The notes under the pieces: model-generated
The model's database searches: none
The model's input: only the letters and a program-made list of their open reading frames with translations
What the model was told of the DNA's origin: nothing
Assembly: GCF_023273855.1 (NCBI RefSeq)
Contig: NZ_CP096884.1
Coordinates: forward strand, 186,001-250,000
DNA: 64,000 nt
Source: Seonamhaeicola sp. ML3
Lineage (GTDB): Bacteria; Bacteroidota; Bacteroidia; Flavobacteriales; Flavobacteriaceae
Reading direction: 5' to 3'
In this document: piece by piece, positions 18,185 through 26,720 of the stretch
Position numbering within the stretch: the stretch's first letter is position 1
How the letters are laid out: each line of letters starts with the position of its first letter
Program-made: the position numbers and the translations under genes

Positions 18185-18454
18185 ATGGATTATATTTATT
18201 ATTTACTTTATGTTATTGGTAGTCAAATTGTGTTTTTTTCAATTCCAACAATATTATCATACCTGACTTTAAAAATATTTCAGAGGTACACTTTTAGGTT
18301 GAAATTTTATTTTTTAGCTATAATTCCAACCCTAATTTTTTCATTTGTTCTAGGTGCCAGTGTTCTCTACTATTTTATTAATGCAATTATTTTTACGTTA
18401 TTATTATATTCTGAAAACCATAAAAAGATAAACTCCTTCTTTCTTAGGAAATAA
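18185..18454 (+). CDS. Small membrane protein, unknown
   Basis: An 89-residue protein with three hydrophobic segments (YIYYLLYVIGSQIVFFSIPTIL, FYFLAIIPTLIFSFVLG, YYFINAIIFTLLLY). It starts 3 bases after the upstream stop and ends 1 base before the regulator start, so it is part of a tight three-gene operon. No family recognised. Confidence 0.6.
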   Translation: MDYIYYLLYVIGSQIVFFSIPTILSYLTLKIFQRYTFRLKFYFLAIIPTLIFSFVLGASVLYYFINAIIFTLLLYSENHKKINSFFLRK

Positions 18455-18455
18455 T

Positions 18456-18752
18456 ATGAGCATAATTACCAACATAAATAAACTGTTTGACCATAGGATA
18501 AGGCTGGGTATCATGTCTATTTTAATGGTTAACGAATATGCCGATTTTAATACACTTAAAGAACTTTTAGGCGCCACCGATGGTAATTTGGCAAGCCATA
18601 CAAAAGCATTAGAAAAAGCAGAGTATATTAAAATAGAAAAACAATTTATTGGTAGAAAACCAAATACACGCTACTCTACTACCAAAATGGGGAGAGCGGC
18701 CTTTAAGAAACACATTGAAGCATTGGAAGCAATAATAAACAAGCAAAAATAA
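18456..18752 (+). CDS. Winged-helix transcriptional regulator
   Basis: A 98-residue DNA-binding protein. HRIRLGIMSILMVNEYADFNTLKELLGATDGNLASHTKALEKAEYIKI is a helix-turn-helix, and RKPNTRYSTTKMGRAAFKKHIEAL forms the wing and last helix. This is the transcriptional regulator/HTH_34-like group of ArsR/MarR-type proteins that often sits with membrane proteins in Bacteroidota. No sensory domain is present, so the signal probably comes from the co-encoded membrane proteins (inference). It is the obvious candidate to bind the two identical palindromes at 17547 and 18767. Confidence 0.82.
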   Translation: MSIITNINKLFDHRIRLGIMSILMVNEYADFNTLKELLGATDGNLASHTKALEKAEYIKIEKQFIGRKPNTRYSTTKMGRAAFKKHIEALEAIINKQK

Positions 18753-18766
18753 TTTTTTTACCATTA

Positions 18767-18785
18767 TACTTTGAAATACAAAGTA
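18767..18785. promoter_or_regulatory. 19-bp palindromic operator, copy 2
   Basis: TACTTTGAAATACAAAGTA is a perfect 7-5-7 inverted repeat, the exact reverse complement of copy 1. It lies 17 bases upstream of the ATG at 18803 and just after the regulator gene, so it probably controls the DUF4173 gene and those following. Confidence 0.7.
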
Positions 18786-18802
18786 CTTTAAAACCATAAA
18801 TC

Positions 18803-20185
18803 ATGAAGAAAACAGCTTTACTAATCGGTTCAATAGCATTCAGTACGATGTTCTACAGTCAAGGACTTGGATTAAACTTAAGTATATTTAGTCTTGTAGT
18901 CATTTCTGTTCTAGTTATCTACAATCAGAATGCATTTAATCGGAAAAGCACCATAGCTTTTAGTGCCGTTTATTTAATAACATCTATTAGTTTTTTCATT
19001 TTCAATTCCACCTTATCATTAATTGCAAACATAGTTACCTTCATTACTTTGGTGGGTCATGTTTCTGAAAAAGATTCTTCTATATACGTTAATTGGTTAA
19101 ACGGATTTTATACATGTATTGCAGCTTTTTTCCATAAAAACTTCAATGTTATGGATGAAGAAGAAAAAGTAAAACTCAAAAAGAAAATCGATTATCTGCA
19201 TTGGTTAAAAATCATTGGAATCCCTCTAATAATAACCGTCATATTCATTGCACTTTACAAGAATGGAAATCCAGTTTTTGAAAATTTAATTAACAAAATA
19301 GACTTTAGTTTTATCAATATGCAATGGATTTTATTTACTGCATTAGGTTATTATTTTCTGTATAATATCTCAGAACCAATACCCGTTAACCCCGCAACCG
19401 AACTAGATGTAAAAACCGATAATATCTTAATGCCAAAGGACTCTTTTTCTAATGACTCTACCGCAAAAGAAAATCAGCTTGGTGTGGTTTTAATATCTAT
19501 ACTTAACCTACTTATCGTGTTTTTCCTTATTACGGACTTCTCCTTTTTGCTTTCAACCAGAGAATTAAGAGCTTCTGAGTTTTCAAGTCAGGTACACAGT
19601 GGTATTAATGCATTAATTGCCTCAATAATTATCGCTATTGTAATCATTCTGTATTTCTTCCGTGGAAACCTTAACTTTTTTAAAGGAAACCAAAACTTAA
19701 AACGACTGGCTTACACTTGGATCATACTAAACAGTATCCTTGTTATAAATACTGTTATTAAAGATTGTCAATATATCTACTACTTCGGGTTTACCTATAA
19801 GAGAATTGGGGTCTTAGTATATCTTTTACTCACTATAATCGGCCTTTCAACTACAGCAATTAAAGTCAATAAAATAAAGAATTTCTGGTATCTATTTAGG
19901 ATTAACTCGCTTATAGCCTTTACAATTTTAATCATTTCGTGTACCATAAATTGGGATAAACACATTACTTATTACAATTTATACCATACTAAATCTATGG
20001 ATTTTAAATACCTCGTGAATCTTTCTAATAACAACACGCTTTTATTGAAAAAATATAGCGATGACAATAATTTAATAGGTGACAGGAAAAGACAAGTGGC
20101 TATTAAATACCATGACTACTTAAAGACATTAAATGAAAATAACTGGCAGGAGTTTACATACGATAATCTAAAAATAAACAGATAA
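18803..20185 (+). CDS. DUF4173 (DUF4153-like) membrane protein
   Basis: A 460-residue polytopic membrane protein with about ten transmembrane helices. The pattern fits DUF4173: a long N-terminal membrane half, the conserved LSTRELRASEFSSQVHSGINALIASIIIAIVIILYFFRGNLNFF region after the middle, and a hydrophilic C-terminal tail with a YLKTLNENNWQEFTYDNLKINR ending. Function is unknown. It is preceded by operator copy 2 and followed directly (0 bases) by a small membrane protein. Confidence 0.78.
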   Translation: MKKTALLIGSIAFSTMFYSQGLGLNLSIFSLVVISVLVIYNQNAFNRKSTIAFSAVYLITSISFFIFNSTLSLIANIVTFITLVGHVSEKDSSIYVNWLNGFYTCIAAFFHKNFNVMDEEEKVKLKKKIDYLHWLKIIGIPLIITVIFIALYKNGNPVFENLINKIDFSFINMQWILFTALGYYFLYNISEPIPVNPATELDVKTDNILMPKDSFSNDSTAKENQLGVVLISILNLLIVFFLITDFSFLLSTRELRASEFSSQVHSGINALIASIIIAIVIILYFFRGNLNFFKGNQNLKRLAYTWIILNSILVINTVIKDCQYIYYFGFTYKRIGVLVYLLLTIIGLSTTAIKVNKIKNFWYLFRINSLIAFTILIISCTINWDKHITYYNLYHTKSMDFKYLVNLSNNNTLLLKKYSDDNNLIGDRKRQVAIKYHDYLKTLNENNWQEFTYDNLKINR

Positions 20186-20476
20186 ATGAGAATTGGGAAT
20201 ACCATCGGAAAAGCCACATTACTTGCAACTGTAATCTTTTGGTTAATCATTTTTAGTAAGGTTTATGAACCCGAAATGTTTTTATACCTCCTACTATCAA
20301 TGGTTCCAATTTGTATTTGTTGTGCGATAACGGTAACCTTAACTATAGCACCATTCTTTTGGTATGAAGGAAAACCAAGAAAAACAGAAAAAAAATTTTT
20401 AAACACTTTTTTCCCGTTTATGCCATTGTTGTTTTTTGTTTATGTTTTTATGGGCTGTTGTGGAGCAGCGATTTAA
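20186..20476 (+). CDS. Small membrane protein, unknown
   Basis: A 96-residue protein with three hydrophobic segments (ATLLATVIFWLIIFSKVY, LYLLLSMVPICICCAITVTL, FMPLLFFVYVFMGCCGAAI). It starts immediately after the DUF4173 stop, so it is translationally linked. It is cysteine-rich in the membrane (ICICC, GCCG). No family recognised. Confidence 0.6.
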   Translation: MRIGNTIGKATLLATVIFWLIIFSKVYEPEMFLYLLLSMVPICICCAITVTLTIAPFFWYEGKPRKTEKKFLNTFFPFMPLLFFVYVFMGCCGAAI

Positions 20477-20558
20477 CTTGCTTTTGGGTTTCTGCTTTCT
20501 TTACATCATTACAATCTTGGGTTTGGTTAGCAAAGGATAACGAAAAACCATCTCAAAT

Positions 20559-21188
20559 ATGAAATACTTAAAAAGAACCATACAGTTTTTTCTTTTTGCT
20601 TTGTTGCTAATAACATCAATAAACGCATGGATAAGCATTCAGGCAAAAAACTTGATTTATGATAACGTACACTCAATTCCTAAGAACAAAGTAGGATTGG
20701 TTTTAGGGGCTGGAAAACTTACCGCAAATGGTAGAATTAACCTTTATTATTTATATAGACTAGAGGCAGCCATTACACTATACAAATCTGGTAAGATAGA
20801 TTACATTTTGGTAAGTGGTGACAACAGCCGAAAAGATTATGACGAACCTACCGATTTTAAAAACGACTTAATTGAGCGAGGAATTCCCGAAGATAAAATA
20901 TATCTAGATTACGCAGGTTTTAGAACTCTAGATTCTGTAATTAGAGCTAAAGAAATATTTGGTCAAACATCCTTAACAATCATCTCCCAGAAGTTCCATA
21001 ACGAACGCGCCTTGTATCTAGCAAAATATAAAAACATTAAAGCCATTGCATATAATGCTAAAGACATTAAAGGGCGTTACGGAACAAAAACAAGGTTGCG
21101 AGAGTATCTTGCAAGAACAAAAGCTTCACTGGATTTATTGTTTAATATTCAACCAAAATTTTTAGGTAAAAAAATTGAGATTTCATGA
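20559..21188 (+). CDS. SanA/YdcF-family (DUF218) envelope protein
   Basis: A 209-residue protein with an N-terminal membrane anchor (FFLFALLLITSINAWISI) and a DUF218 domain: VGLVLGAGKLTANGRINLYYLYRLEAAITLY, DYILVSGDNS, GIPEDKIYLDYAGFRTLDSVIRAKEIFG, LTIISQKFHNERALYLAK. This matches the SanA-like branch linked to envelope barrier function in enterobacteria. The biochemical activity of the family is not settled. It overlaps the next gene by 4 bases. Confidence 0.85.
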   Translation: MKYLKRTIQFFLFALLLITSINAWISIQAKNLIYDNVHSIPKNKVGLVLGAGKLTANGRINLYYLYRLEAAITLYKSGKIDYILVSGDNSRKDYDEPTDFKNDLIERGIPEDKIYLDYAGFRTLDSVIRAKEIFGQTSLTIISQKFHNERALYLAKYKNIKAIAYNAKDIKGRYGTKTRLREYLARTKASLDLLFNIQPKFLGKKIEIS

Positions 21189-21559
21189 CAAATCAATTCA
21201 ATAGAACATATTTAGTTTTAACACTTCTAATTTTAATAACAGAAATACTAATCGCCATCTATATAAAAACAGGCTTTGTTAGACATACATTGGGAGATGT
21301 TTTAGCAACAATTTTAGTTTTCTCTTTTTTTAGAAGTTTTCTTAAAGTGAACCCAATAAAGCTAGGCATTTATGTATTAATTTTTGCTTTTACCCTGGAA
21401 CTCATTCAGTTTTTAAATGTTCTTGATTATTTCAATGTTCAAAATAAAATAGTAAGGATAGCTCTTGGAACGACCTTTCAAGCAACAGATCTTATAGCCT
21501 ACACTTTAGGTGTAGTAATAATTGTAATTACAGACATAAAATTATTTTCCAATGAATAA
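21185..21559 (+). CDS. DUF2809 membrane protein
   Basis: A 124-residue protein with four hydrophobic helices. GFVRHTLGDVLATILVFSFFRSFL and LELIQFLNVLDYF, followed by ALGTTFQATDLIAYTLG, match DUF2809. It overlaps the genes on both sides (4 and 8 bases) in a sanA-like, DUF2809, DUF1361 operon. Function unknown. Confidence 0.8.
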   Translation: MTNQFNRTYLVLTLLILITEILIAIYIKTGFVRHTLGDVLATILVFSFFRSFLKVNPIKLGIYVLIFAFTLELIQFLNVLDYFNVQNKIVRIALGTTFQATDLIAYTLGVVIIVITDIKLFSNE

Positions 21560-22208
21560 CATAAAACAACTCATTAACAACCAGTTTAAAACATTTGCCT
21601 TATTAACTGTTTCTATAGTTTTCAGCATGGTGCTGTTAATGATTAGAATGAAGCTAACACATTCCTTTTTTTACTTGTTTTTGGTTTGGAATTTGTTTCT
21701 GGCAGTCATACCCTTTGCCATTACGAGCTATTTGGCAAGTCTCCCCAAGCTTAATAAATTTGAGCTAATTAGTTGGTTTGGTGTATGGCTGCTTTTTTTA
21801 CCTAATGCCCCTTATATTATAACAGACCTTTTGCATTTAAAAAGAAGTGATTCTCATCTATTATGGTTAGATATTCTTGTGGTTGGTTCCTTTGCCATGG
21901 TTGGTCTTATGCTTTTCTTTATTTCGATTCTAGATATGAAAAATTGTCTTGTGAAAAGGATAAAACTAAAATATGTGAATTCTTTAATCACGATTATTAT
22001 TTTCCTTTGTGGCTTTGGCGTTTACTTAGGAAGGTTTTTGAGATACAACTCATGGGAAATAGTTCAAGACCCTATTTCTCTATTTAGTGATATTTTAGAA
22101 ATTATATTCTACCCAGGTCAATATTCTGAAGCTTGGTTATTCACACTATTATATGGAACCTTTTTAATGGTTGGGTTTTATCTTTTCAAGGTTATTTCAT
22201 CTAAATAA
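21552..22208 (+). CDS. DUF1361 membrane protein
   Basis: A 218-residue protein with about six to seven transmembrane helices. The segment LISWFGVWLLFLPNAPYIITDLLHLKRS is the DUF1361 signature, and FLCGFGVYLGRFLRYNSWEIVQDPISLF follows. Function unknown. It is the last gene of its operon and is closed by the hairpin at 22221-22254. Confidence 0.82.
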   Translation: MNNIKQLINNQFKTFALLTVSIVFSMVLLMIRMKLTHSFFYLFLVWNLFLAVIPFAITSYLASLPKLNKFELISWFGVWLLFLPNAPYIITDLLHLKRSDSHLLWLDILVVGSFAMVGLMLFFISILDMKNCLVKRIKLKYVNSLITIIIFLCGFGVYLGRFLRYNSWEIVQDPISLFSDILEIIFYPGQYSEAWLFTLLYGTFLMVGFYLFKVISSK

Positions 22209-22220
22209 TATTTAAAAAGA

Positions 22221-22258
22221 AAAAAACCACCAAAGTGCTTTTTGGTGGTTTTTTATTA
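22221..22258. terminator. Bidirectional intrinsic terminator
   Basis: A 14-base stem (22221-22234 with 22241-22254, core ACCACCAAA / TTTGGTGGT) around a 6-base loop, with A runs on one side and T runs on the other. It can therefore end the plus-strand DUF1361 operon and the minus-strand lipoprotein gene. Confidence 0.88.
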
Positions 22259-22274
22259 TTCTATTGAACAATTA

Positions 22275-22784
22275 TTAATTTAAATATCTCATTAAACACG
22301 AAAAATCTCCGTAGCTCTGAGTATAAATAATCTTTCCATTTTCATCAAAATCATAGGACGAATACATTTTAATTTCACCAGATTTCGCTTCGGTAGAATC
22401 AGTAGCCGGCAAAGTTACTTGCCAAATACCATAATAGCGTACAGAGCCATCAGGCTGTTTTGTATCCGGATTTACTCCAGGCAATAACTGTGGAGGGCTA
22501 GTTAAAAGCTTAAAATCAAATCTTGATAAAAAGGCCTTATCATTTGCCTTTGATTCCTCACTATGAACCAATACTGTATCTACCTTGGCTCCAAAAACAG
22601 TACTCAATCCTATTGCATTTTCAGCAAAAATTGAATAATCAGGTGTTTCATTTTCCCAGTTAGAAATGTCTTTAAGTACGATTTCAGAATTTTTCGCAAA
22701 CAACTCTTGAGCTGAATTGTCTGGTTCTGTTTTACAACTTGTCAATAAAATGGCAATTAAAAAGATTGAAAAAATAGTTTTCAT
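22275..22784 (-). CDS. Small lipoprotein, unknown
   Basis: A 169-residue protein with a lipoprotein signal (FLIAILLTSC, Cys17) and a soluble domain of no recognised family: SWENETPDYSIFAENAIG, LPGVNPDTKQPDGSVRYYGIWQVTLPA, MYSSYDFDENGKIIYTQSYGDFSCLMRYLN. The last part resembles a SnoaL/NTF2-like fold end (inference only). It is monocistronic, between a terminator and a 244-base gap that leads to ssrA. Only scattered AT-rich sequence is seen in that gap. Confidence 0.7.
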   Translation of the reverse strand: MKTIFSIFLIAILLTSCKTEPDNSAQELFAKNSEIVLKDISNWENETPDYSIFAENAIGLSTVFGAKVDTVLVHSEESKANDKAFLSRFDFKLLTSPPQLLPGVNPDTKQPDGSVRYYGIWQVTLPATDSTEAKSGEIKMYSSYDFDENGKIIYTQSYGDFSCLMRYLN

Positions 22785-23028
22785 AAAAATTAGTTTTGGT
22801 TAATTAATACTTAAATAAAATGCATTTAATTGTATATTAAATACTTACACTTTTTTTTAAATAGTAATTAATAGCAAAAAAGGAATAATTAATAATTATT
22901 TAGGAACAATTATTGCATGATAAATAAGAGTACATAAAGGATTATGAAACTTTTTGATACCTTTGTTTTCCTTTTTACAATCTACAGATATAGATTTCTT
23001 AAAGTATGTAAAAAGTTAAATTAATTTA

Positions 23029-23421
23029 GGGGTCGACTGGTTTTGACAGCGAGATTAATTGAACGGTAAGCACGTCGTGTAATGACATTGAAACACGTTA
23101 AAGGCTAGGTCAAACTTTAAACGGCGAAAATAATTACGCTTTAGCTGCTTAATAACTGAATTATAGTAAGTTCAAGCCCCGGCACACAAGGTGTGCAAGC
23201 TAAATGTCTCCAGAAAGCCTTGGTTTATGGCGTTCTTTTTAGAGGCATCGTAAATATAGACTAAGATATTATAGCGCTTTGATGTAATATCGAGATTAAA
23301 AAGCTAAGTTTTAAGTAGGTTGTTTTTAACCGGCTTATTATCGAAAACCAAGAAAAAACTAAGCGTGTAGAAAGCCCTTTGGTTACTTGTTTGGACGAGG
23401 GTTCGACTCCCTCCGACTCCA
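23029..23421 (+). ncRNA. ssrA: Transfer-messenger RNA (tmRNA)
   Basis: The 5' end GGGGTCGACTGGTTTTGACA and the 3' end GGTTCGACTCCCTCCGACTCC form the acceptor stem (GGGGTCG with CGACTCC) and T arm of the tRNA-like domain. The discriminator A is at 23421; CCA is not encoded. The resume codon is GGC at 23123-23125 and the tag reading frame is GENNYALAA, then TAA at 23150-23152. The -ALAA end is the protease degron. Together with SmpB it rescues stalled ribosomes. A strong terminator follows 7 bases later. Confidence 0.96.
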
Positions 23422-23428
23422 CAAAATT

Positions 23429-23465
23429 AAAAAGCCTTCATTGTAAATATGAAGGCTTTTTTTAT
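23429..23465. terminator. Terminator of ssrA, shared with the convergent repeat-protein gene
   Basis: A 13-base perfect stem (23429-23441 AAAAAGCCTTCAT with 23449-23461) with a 7-base loop. A T-run follows on the plus strand and an A-run precedes it, so it can work for both strands. The convergent gene's stop is at 23466. Confidence 0.9.
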
Positions 23466-26036
23466 TTATTCAATACACTTTAACTTATCCATAAAAAATT
23501 CGGGGTAGTCAATATCAGAAAACTCTAAAACGCCTTCAGTTCCTTTTAGTGTTATTGATTTTATCGGAGAACTTTTGAGTACTACTTTTTGATTATTAGA
23601 TAAACTTCCTTTGAATTCGTAATCACCACAATTGGTACCATAGGTATGATAAAATGTGATTGTTTTTTTATTTTCTAAACTTATCAAAACATAAGTTTTC
23701 TTCTTCGAATAACCACTTACACAACCTAAATTAGATGGCGAATTAATAAAAATATCTGCTTTACCTCCTTTCTTGTATAGCTCTATTGTTAGACCTTTGG
23801 CTACGGAATATGCTTTGGTTAAAATTACTTTTTCTGAGTATAGATTATCATATTCATTCATAGCATAATGACATGTCCTTCTAAACTTTTGTCTTTCTAA
23901 AGCCTTAATATCAAATTTATCTTCTTTACTCTTTTCTTTTTCCAAAGCAATACGCTTACGTTCGGCCGCTTCTACTTTAGCCATAGAATCTAACCGACGT
24001 TGCTTTCGTAAAGCCGCTTCTCGTTTGCGGGCTTGTTGTTCCTTCTCGTAGGCAATTCGTTTGCGCTCAGCTGCTTCTACTTTAGCAATAGAATCCAAAC
24101 GGCGCTGTTCTCTTAAGGCTTCCTCTCGTTTGCGGGCCTGTTCCTGCTCGTAGGCAATACGTTTACGCTCAGCTGCTTCTACTTTGGCAATAGAGTCCAA
24201 TCGGCGCTGTTCTTGTAAGGCCGCTTCTCGTTTGCGGGCTTGCTCCTTCTCGTAGGCAATACGTTTACGCTCAGCTGCTTCAACTTTAGCTATAGAATCC
24301 AATCGACGTTGCTCTCTTAATACTTCCTCACGTTTGCGGGCTTGTTCCTGCTCGTAGGCAATACGTTTGCGCTCAGCTGCTTCGACTTTAGCTATAGAAT
24401 CCAATCGGCGCTGTTCTCTTAAAGCCGCTTCACGTTTGCGGGCCTGTTCCTGCTCATAGGCTATTCGTTTGCGCTCAGCTGCTTCTACTTTGGCTAAAGA
24501 ATCCAATCGGCGCTGTTCTTGTAAGGCTGCTTCTCGTTTGCGAGCTTGTTCCTGCTCATGGGCAATACGTTTGCGCTCAGCTGCTTCTACTTTGGCTAAA
24601 GAATCCAATCGGCGTTGCTCTCTTAAGGCTTCCTCACGTTTGCGGGCCTGTTCCTGCTCGTAGGCAATACGTTTGCGCTCGGCTTCTTCTGCTTTAGCAA
24701 TAGAATCCAAACGACGTTGCTCTCTTAAGGCTTCTTCACGTTTGCGGGCCTGTTCCTGCTCATAGGCAATACGTTTGCGCTCTGCTGCTTCTACTTTGGC
24801 AATAGAGTCCAATTGGCGCTGTTCTCGTAAAGCCGCCTCTCGTTTGCGGGCTTCTTCCTGCTCATAGGCTATTCGTTTGCGCTCAGCTGCTTCTACTTTG
24901 GCTAAAGAATCCAATCGGCGCTGTTCTTGTAAGGCTGCTTCTCGTTTGCGAGCTTGTTCCTGCTCATGGGCAATACGTTTGCGCTCAGCTGCTTCTACTT
25001 TGGCTAAAGAATCCAATCGGCGTTGCTCTCTTAAGGCTTCTTCACGTTTGCGGGCCTGTTCCTGCTCATAGGCAATACGTTTGCGCTCTGCTGCTTCTAC
25101 TTTGGCAATAGAGTCCAATTGGCGCTGTTCTCGTAAAGCCGCCTCTCGTTTGCGGGCTTCTTCCTGCTCGTAGGCAATTCGTTTACGTTCAGCTGCTTCT
25201 ACTTTGGCAATAGAGTCCAATCGGCGTTGTTCTCGTAAAGCCGCCTCTCGTTTGCGGGCTTCTTCCTGCTCGTAGGCAATTCGTTTACGTTCAGCTGCTT
25301 CTACTTTGGCAATAGAGTCCAATCGGCGTTGCTCTCGTAAAGCCGCCTCTCGTTTGCGGGCTTCTTCCTGCTTGTAGGCAATTCGTTTACGTTCAGCTGC
25401 TTCTACTTTGGCAATAGAGTCCAATCGGCGTTGTTCTCGTAAAGCCGCCTCTCGTTTGCGGGCTTCTTCCTGCTTGTAGGCAATTCGTTTACGTTCAGCT
25501 GCTTCTACCTTTGATATAGAGTCCAATCGGCGTTGCTCTCGTAAAGCCGCTTCTCGTTTGCGGGCCTGTTCCTGCTCATATGCGATTCGTTTGCGCTCAG
25601 CTGCTTCTGCATTAGCTATGGAGTCCAATCGGCGTTGTTCAGCTTTTTCTTTTTCAATTTTTTCTTTATTGACAATCTGATATATTTTTTTCCTTCTCTC
25701 AGCTTCTTCCTTCTTTCGGAGTTCTCGCTCTCTGTCCTGAAAGTCATAATAAAGATCTTCTAATTCGTCGTTAACTATAAGGTCTTCTATGGTGACTATA
25801 CCTATCCAATCCTTAAATTTAACCTTGTAGTTGTCATTTCCTAAATAACCAATTACAGTACACTTTTGGTTCTCCTTAAATTCTGTGATTGGCTTAATTA
25901 ACTCATTAATACTTTTATCTATACTAGTGTATAAAGTACCTTCCTGAGAAAAACGAGTGGATATACTTGCTTCCTGTGCAGAAATACCAGAACAGAAAAC
26001 AATAAAAAAAATGTAAAAACAAAATTTATTGACCAT
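23466..26036 (-). CDS. Exported protein with 17 tandem 34-residue charged coiled-coil repeats
   Basis: An 856-residue protein. A signal peptide (residues 1-20, ending GISA) is followed by an SH3-like domain (about 50-90, ENQKCTVIGYLGNDNYKVKFKDWIGIV) and a charged helix. Residues 135 to about 706 then hold 16 full and one partial copies of a 34-residue unit: RRLDSIAKVEAAERKRIA then YEQEQARKREAALREQ. Copy 16 has one extra Gln. A C-terminal globular domain of about 150 residues (four Cys: TCHYAM, LGCVSGY, TNCGDYEF, LKCIE) completes it. The repeats should form one long alpha-helix or coiled coil. It may be a periplasmic spacer or a mechanical linker; the function is unknown. It sits alone, convergent with ssrA. 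Confidence 0.85.
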   Translation of the reverse strand: MVNKFCFYIFFIVFCSGISAQEASISTRFSQEGTLYTSIDKSINELIKPITEFKENQKCTVIGYLGNDNYKVKFKDWIGIVTIEDLIVNDELEDLYYDFQDRERELRKKEEAERRKKIYQIVNKEKIEKEKAEQRRLDSIANAEAAERKRIAYEQEQARKREAALREQRRLDSISKVEAAERKRIAYKQEEARKREAALREQRRLDSIAKVEAAERKRIAYKQEEARKREAALREQRRLDSIAKVEAAERKRIAYEQEEARKREAALREQRRLDSIAKVEAAERKRIAYEQEEARKREAALREQRQLDSIAKVEAAERKRIAYEQEQARKREEALREQRRLDSLAKVEAAERKRIAHEQEQARKREAALQEQRRLDSLAKVEAAERKRIAYEQEEARKREAALREQRQLDSIAKVEAAERKRIAYEQEQARKREEALREQRRLDSIAKAEEAERKRIAYEQEQARKREEALREQRRLDSLAKVEAAERKRIAHEQEQARKREAALQEQRRLDSLAKVEAAERKRIAYEQEQARKREAALREQRRLDSIAKVEAAERKRIAYEQEQARKREEVLREQRRLDSIAKVEAAERKRIAYEKEQARKREAALQEQRRLDSIAKVEAAERKRIAYEQEQARKREEALREQRRLDSIAKVEAAERKRIAYEKEQQARKREAALRKQRRLDSMAKVEAAERKRIALEKEKSKEDKFDIKALERQKFRRTCHYAMNEYDNLYSEKVILTKAYSVAKGLTIELYKKGGKADIFINSPSNLGCVSGYSKKKTYVLISLENKKTITFYHTYGTNCGDYEFKGSLSNNQKVVLKSSPIKSITLKGTEGVLEFSDIDYPEFFMDKLKCIE
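23930..25635 (-). repeat. Tandem array of 102-bp coding repeats (about 17 copies)
   Basis: The 102-bp unit encodes 34 residues and is highly conserved at DNA level. The segments that begin near 24469 and 24877 encode identical stretches and lie 408 bp (4 units) apart, which indicates recent block duplication. One unit is 105 bp. Array length is likely variable between strains and prone to assembly collapse. Confidence 0.9.
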
Positions 26037-26160
26037 AATACGAAAGTACCATAGAACGGCACCACAGTTAAGTTTTTAATTTATTAGAATTTAGGGCTAT
26101 AAAATTAAAAATATAAACTACTTAAATATAAGTGTTTAACTCTAAAATAAAACTTTTTTT

Positions 26161-26190
26161 ATAAAAAAACCCATAAACAATATATGGGTA
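26161..26190 (-). terminator. Terminator of the small coiled-coil membrane gene
   Basis: Read leftward: stem ACCCATA (26183-26189) with TATGGGT (26169-26175), then a run of seven T. A second hairpin (AGCTAAT / ATTAGCT, 26211-26229) overlaps the stop codon. Confidence 0.7.
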
Positions 26191-26223
26191 ATAAATTCTT
26201 ATTTGAAAAAAGCTAATCATGTA

Positions 26224-26493
26224 TTAGCTAACTTTCTGTTTTTGTTTCATTTTTTCCAACAACAAAAGCTCTTTTTGAATTTCTTCTTTACGTTCATTGA
26301 ACTTGCGAAGCTTTTCATCTCTTATCTCTTGGTTTCTGATACGCTGCTTTCTTTTTTGCTCCTCTTTCTCTAACTCTCGCTTTTGAGCTCTTCTTTGCTT
26401 AATCTTTTCCATTGCTACAGAGAAGTATGCAAATCCATACATACTTAAAAACAACAAAGTAATGATACCTAATATTATATAACCGTTATCCAT
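26224..26493 (-). CDS. Small membrane-anchored coiled-coil protein
   Basis: An 89-residue protein with one N-terminal transmembrane helix (YIILGIITLLFLSMYGFAYFSV), then a highly charged helical tail (KIKQRRAQKRELEKEEQKRKQRIRNQEIRDEKLRKFNERKEEIQKEL) that should form a cytoplasmic coiled coil. Its composition echoes the neighbouring repeat protein, but no unit is shared exactly. Function unknown. Followed by its own terminator. Confidence 0.7.
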   Translation of the reverse strand: MDNGYIILGIITLLFLSMYGFAYFSVAMEKIKQRRAQKRELEKEEQKRKQRIRNQEIRDEKLRKFNERKEEIQKELLLLEKMKQKQKVS

Positions 26494-26720
26494 GTGCTAT
26501 TGCTATTAATTTGTTTTACAGGATTTTAATCTAAAAAAAACCTAATTATTGTTAAAGATAAAAAAAACAGACTTCTCGAATAAAATAAAAAAGGTGAAGT
26601 ACTGAAAAAGTAGTTATAACGTATAACAACCCTGGATAACCTTTTCTAAAAAAGCCAATCTAAACATACAATTGTTTAGGTCTAAATTAAAAGAAAAGCA
26701 ACAAACTTGATATTCTAATT

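Noticed and set aside
23395-23421. T-arm-like sequence as a separate tRNA gene
   Set aside because: It is the 3' half of the tRNA-like domain of ssrA and pairs with the 5' end at 23029.
24469-25071. Two plus-strand open frames that translate to identical Arg/Ser/Ala-rich peptides
   Set aside because: They are antisense readings of the 102-bp coding repeats of the exported coiled-coil protein; no start context or family.
23930-25635. Regular repeats as a CRISPR array
   Set aside because: Units are contiguous, 102 bp, coding throughout and without unique spacers; no cas genes nearby.
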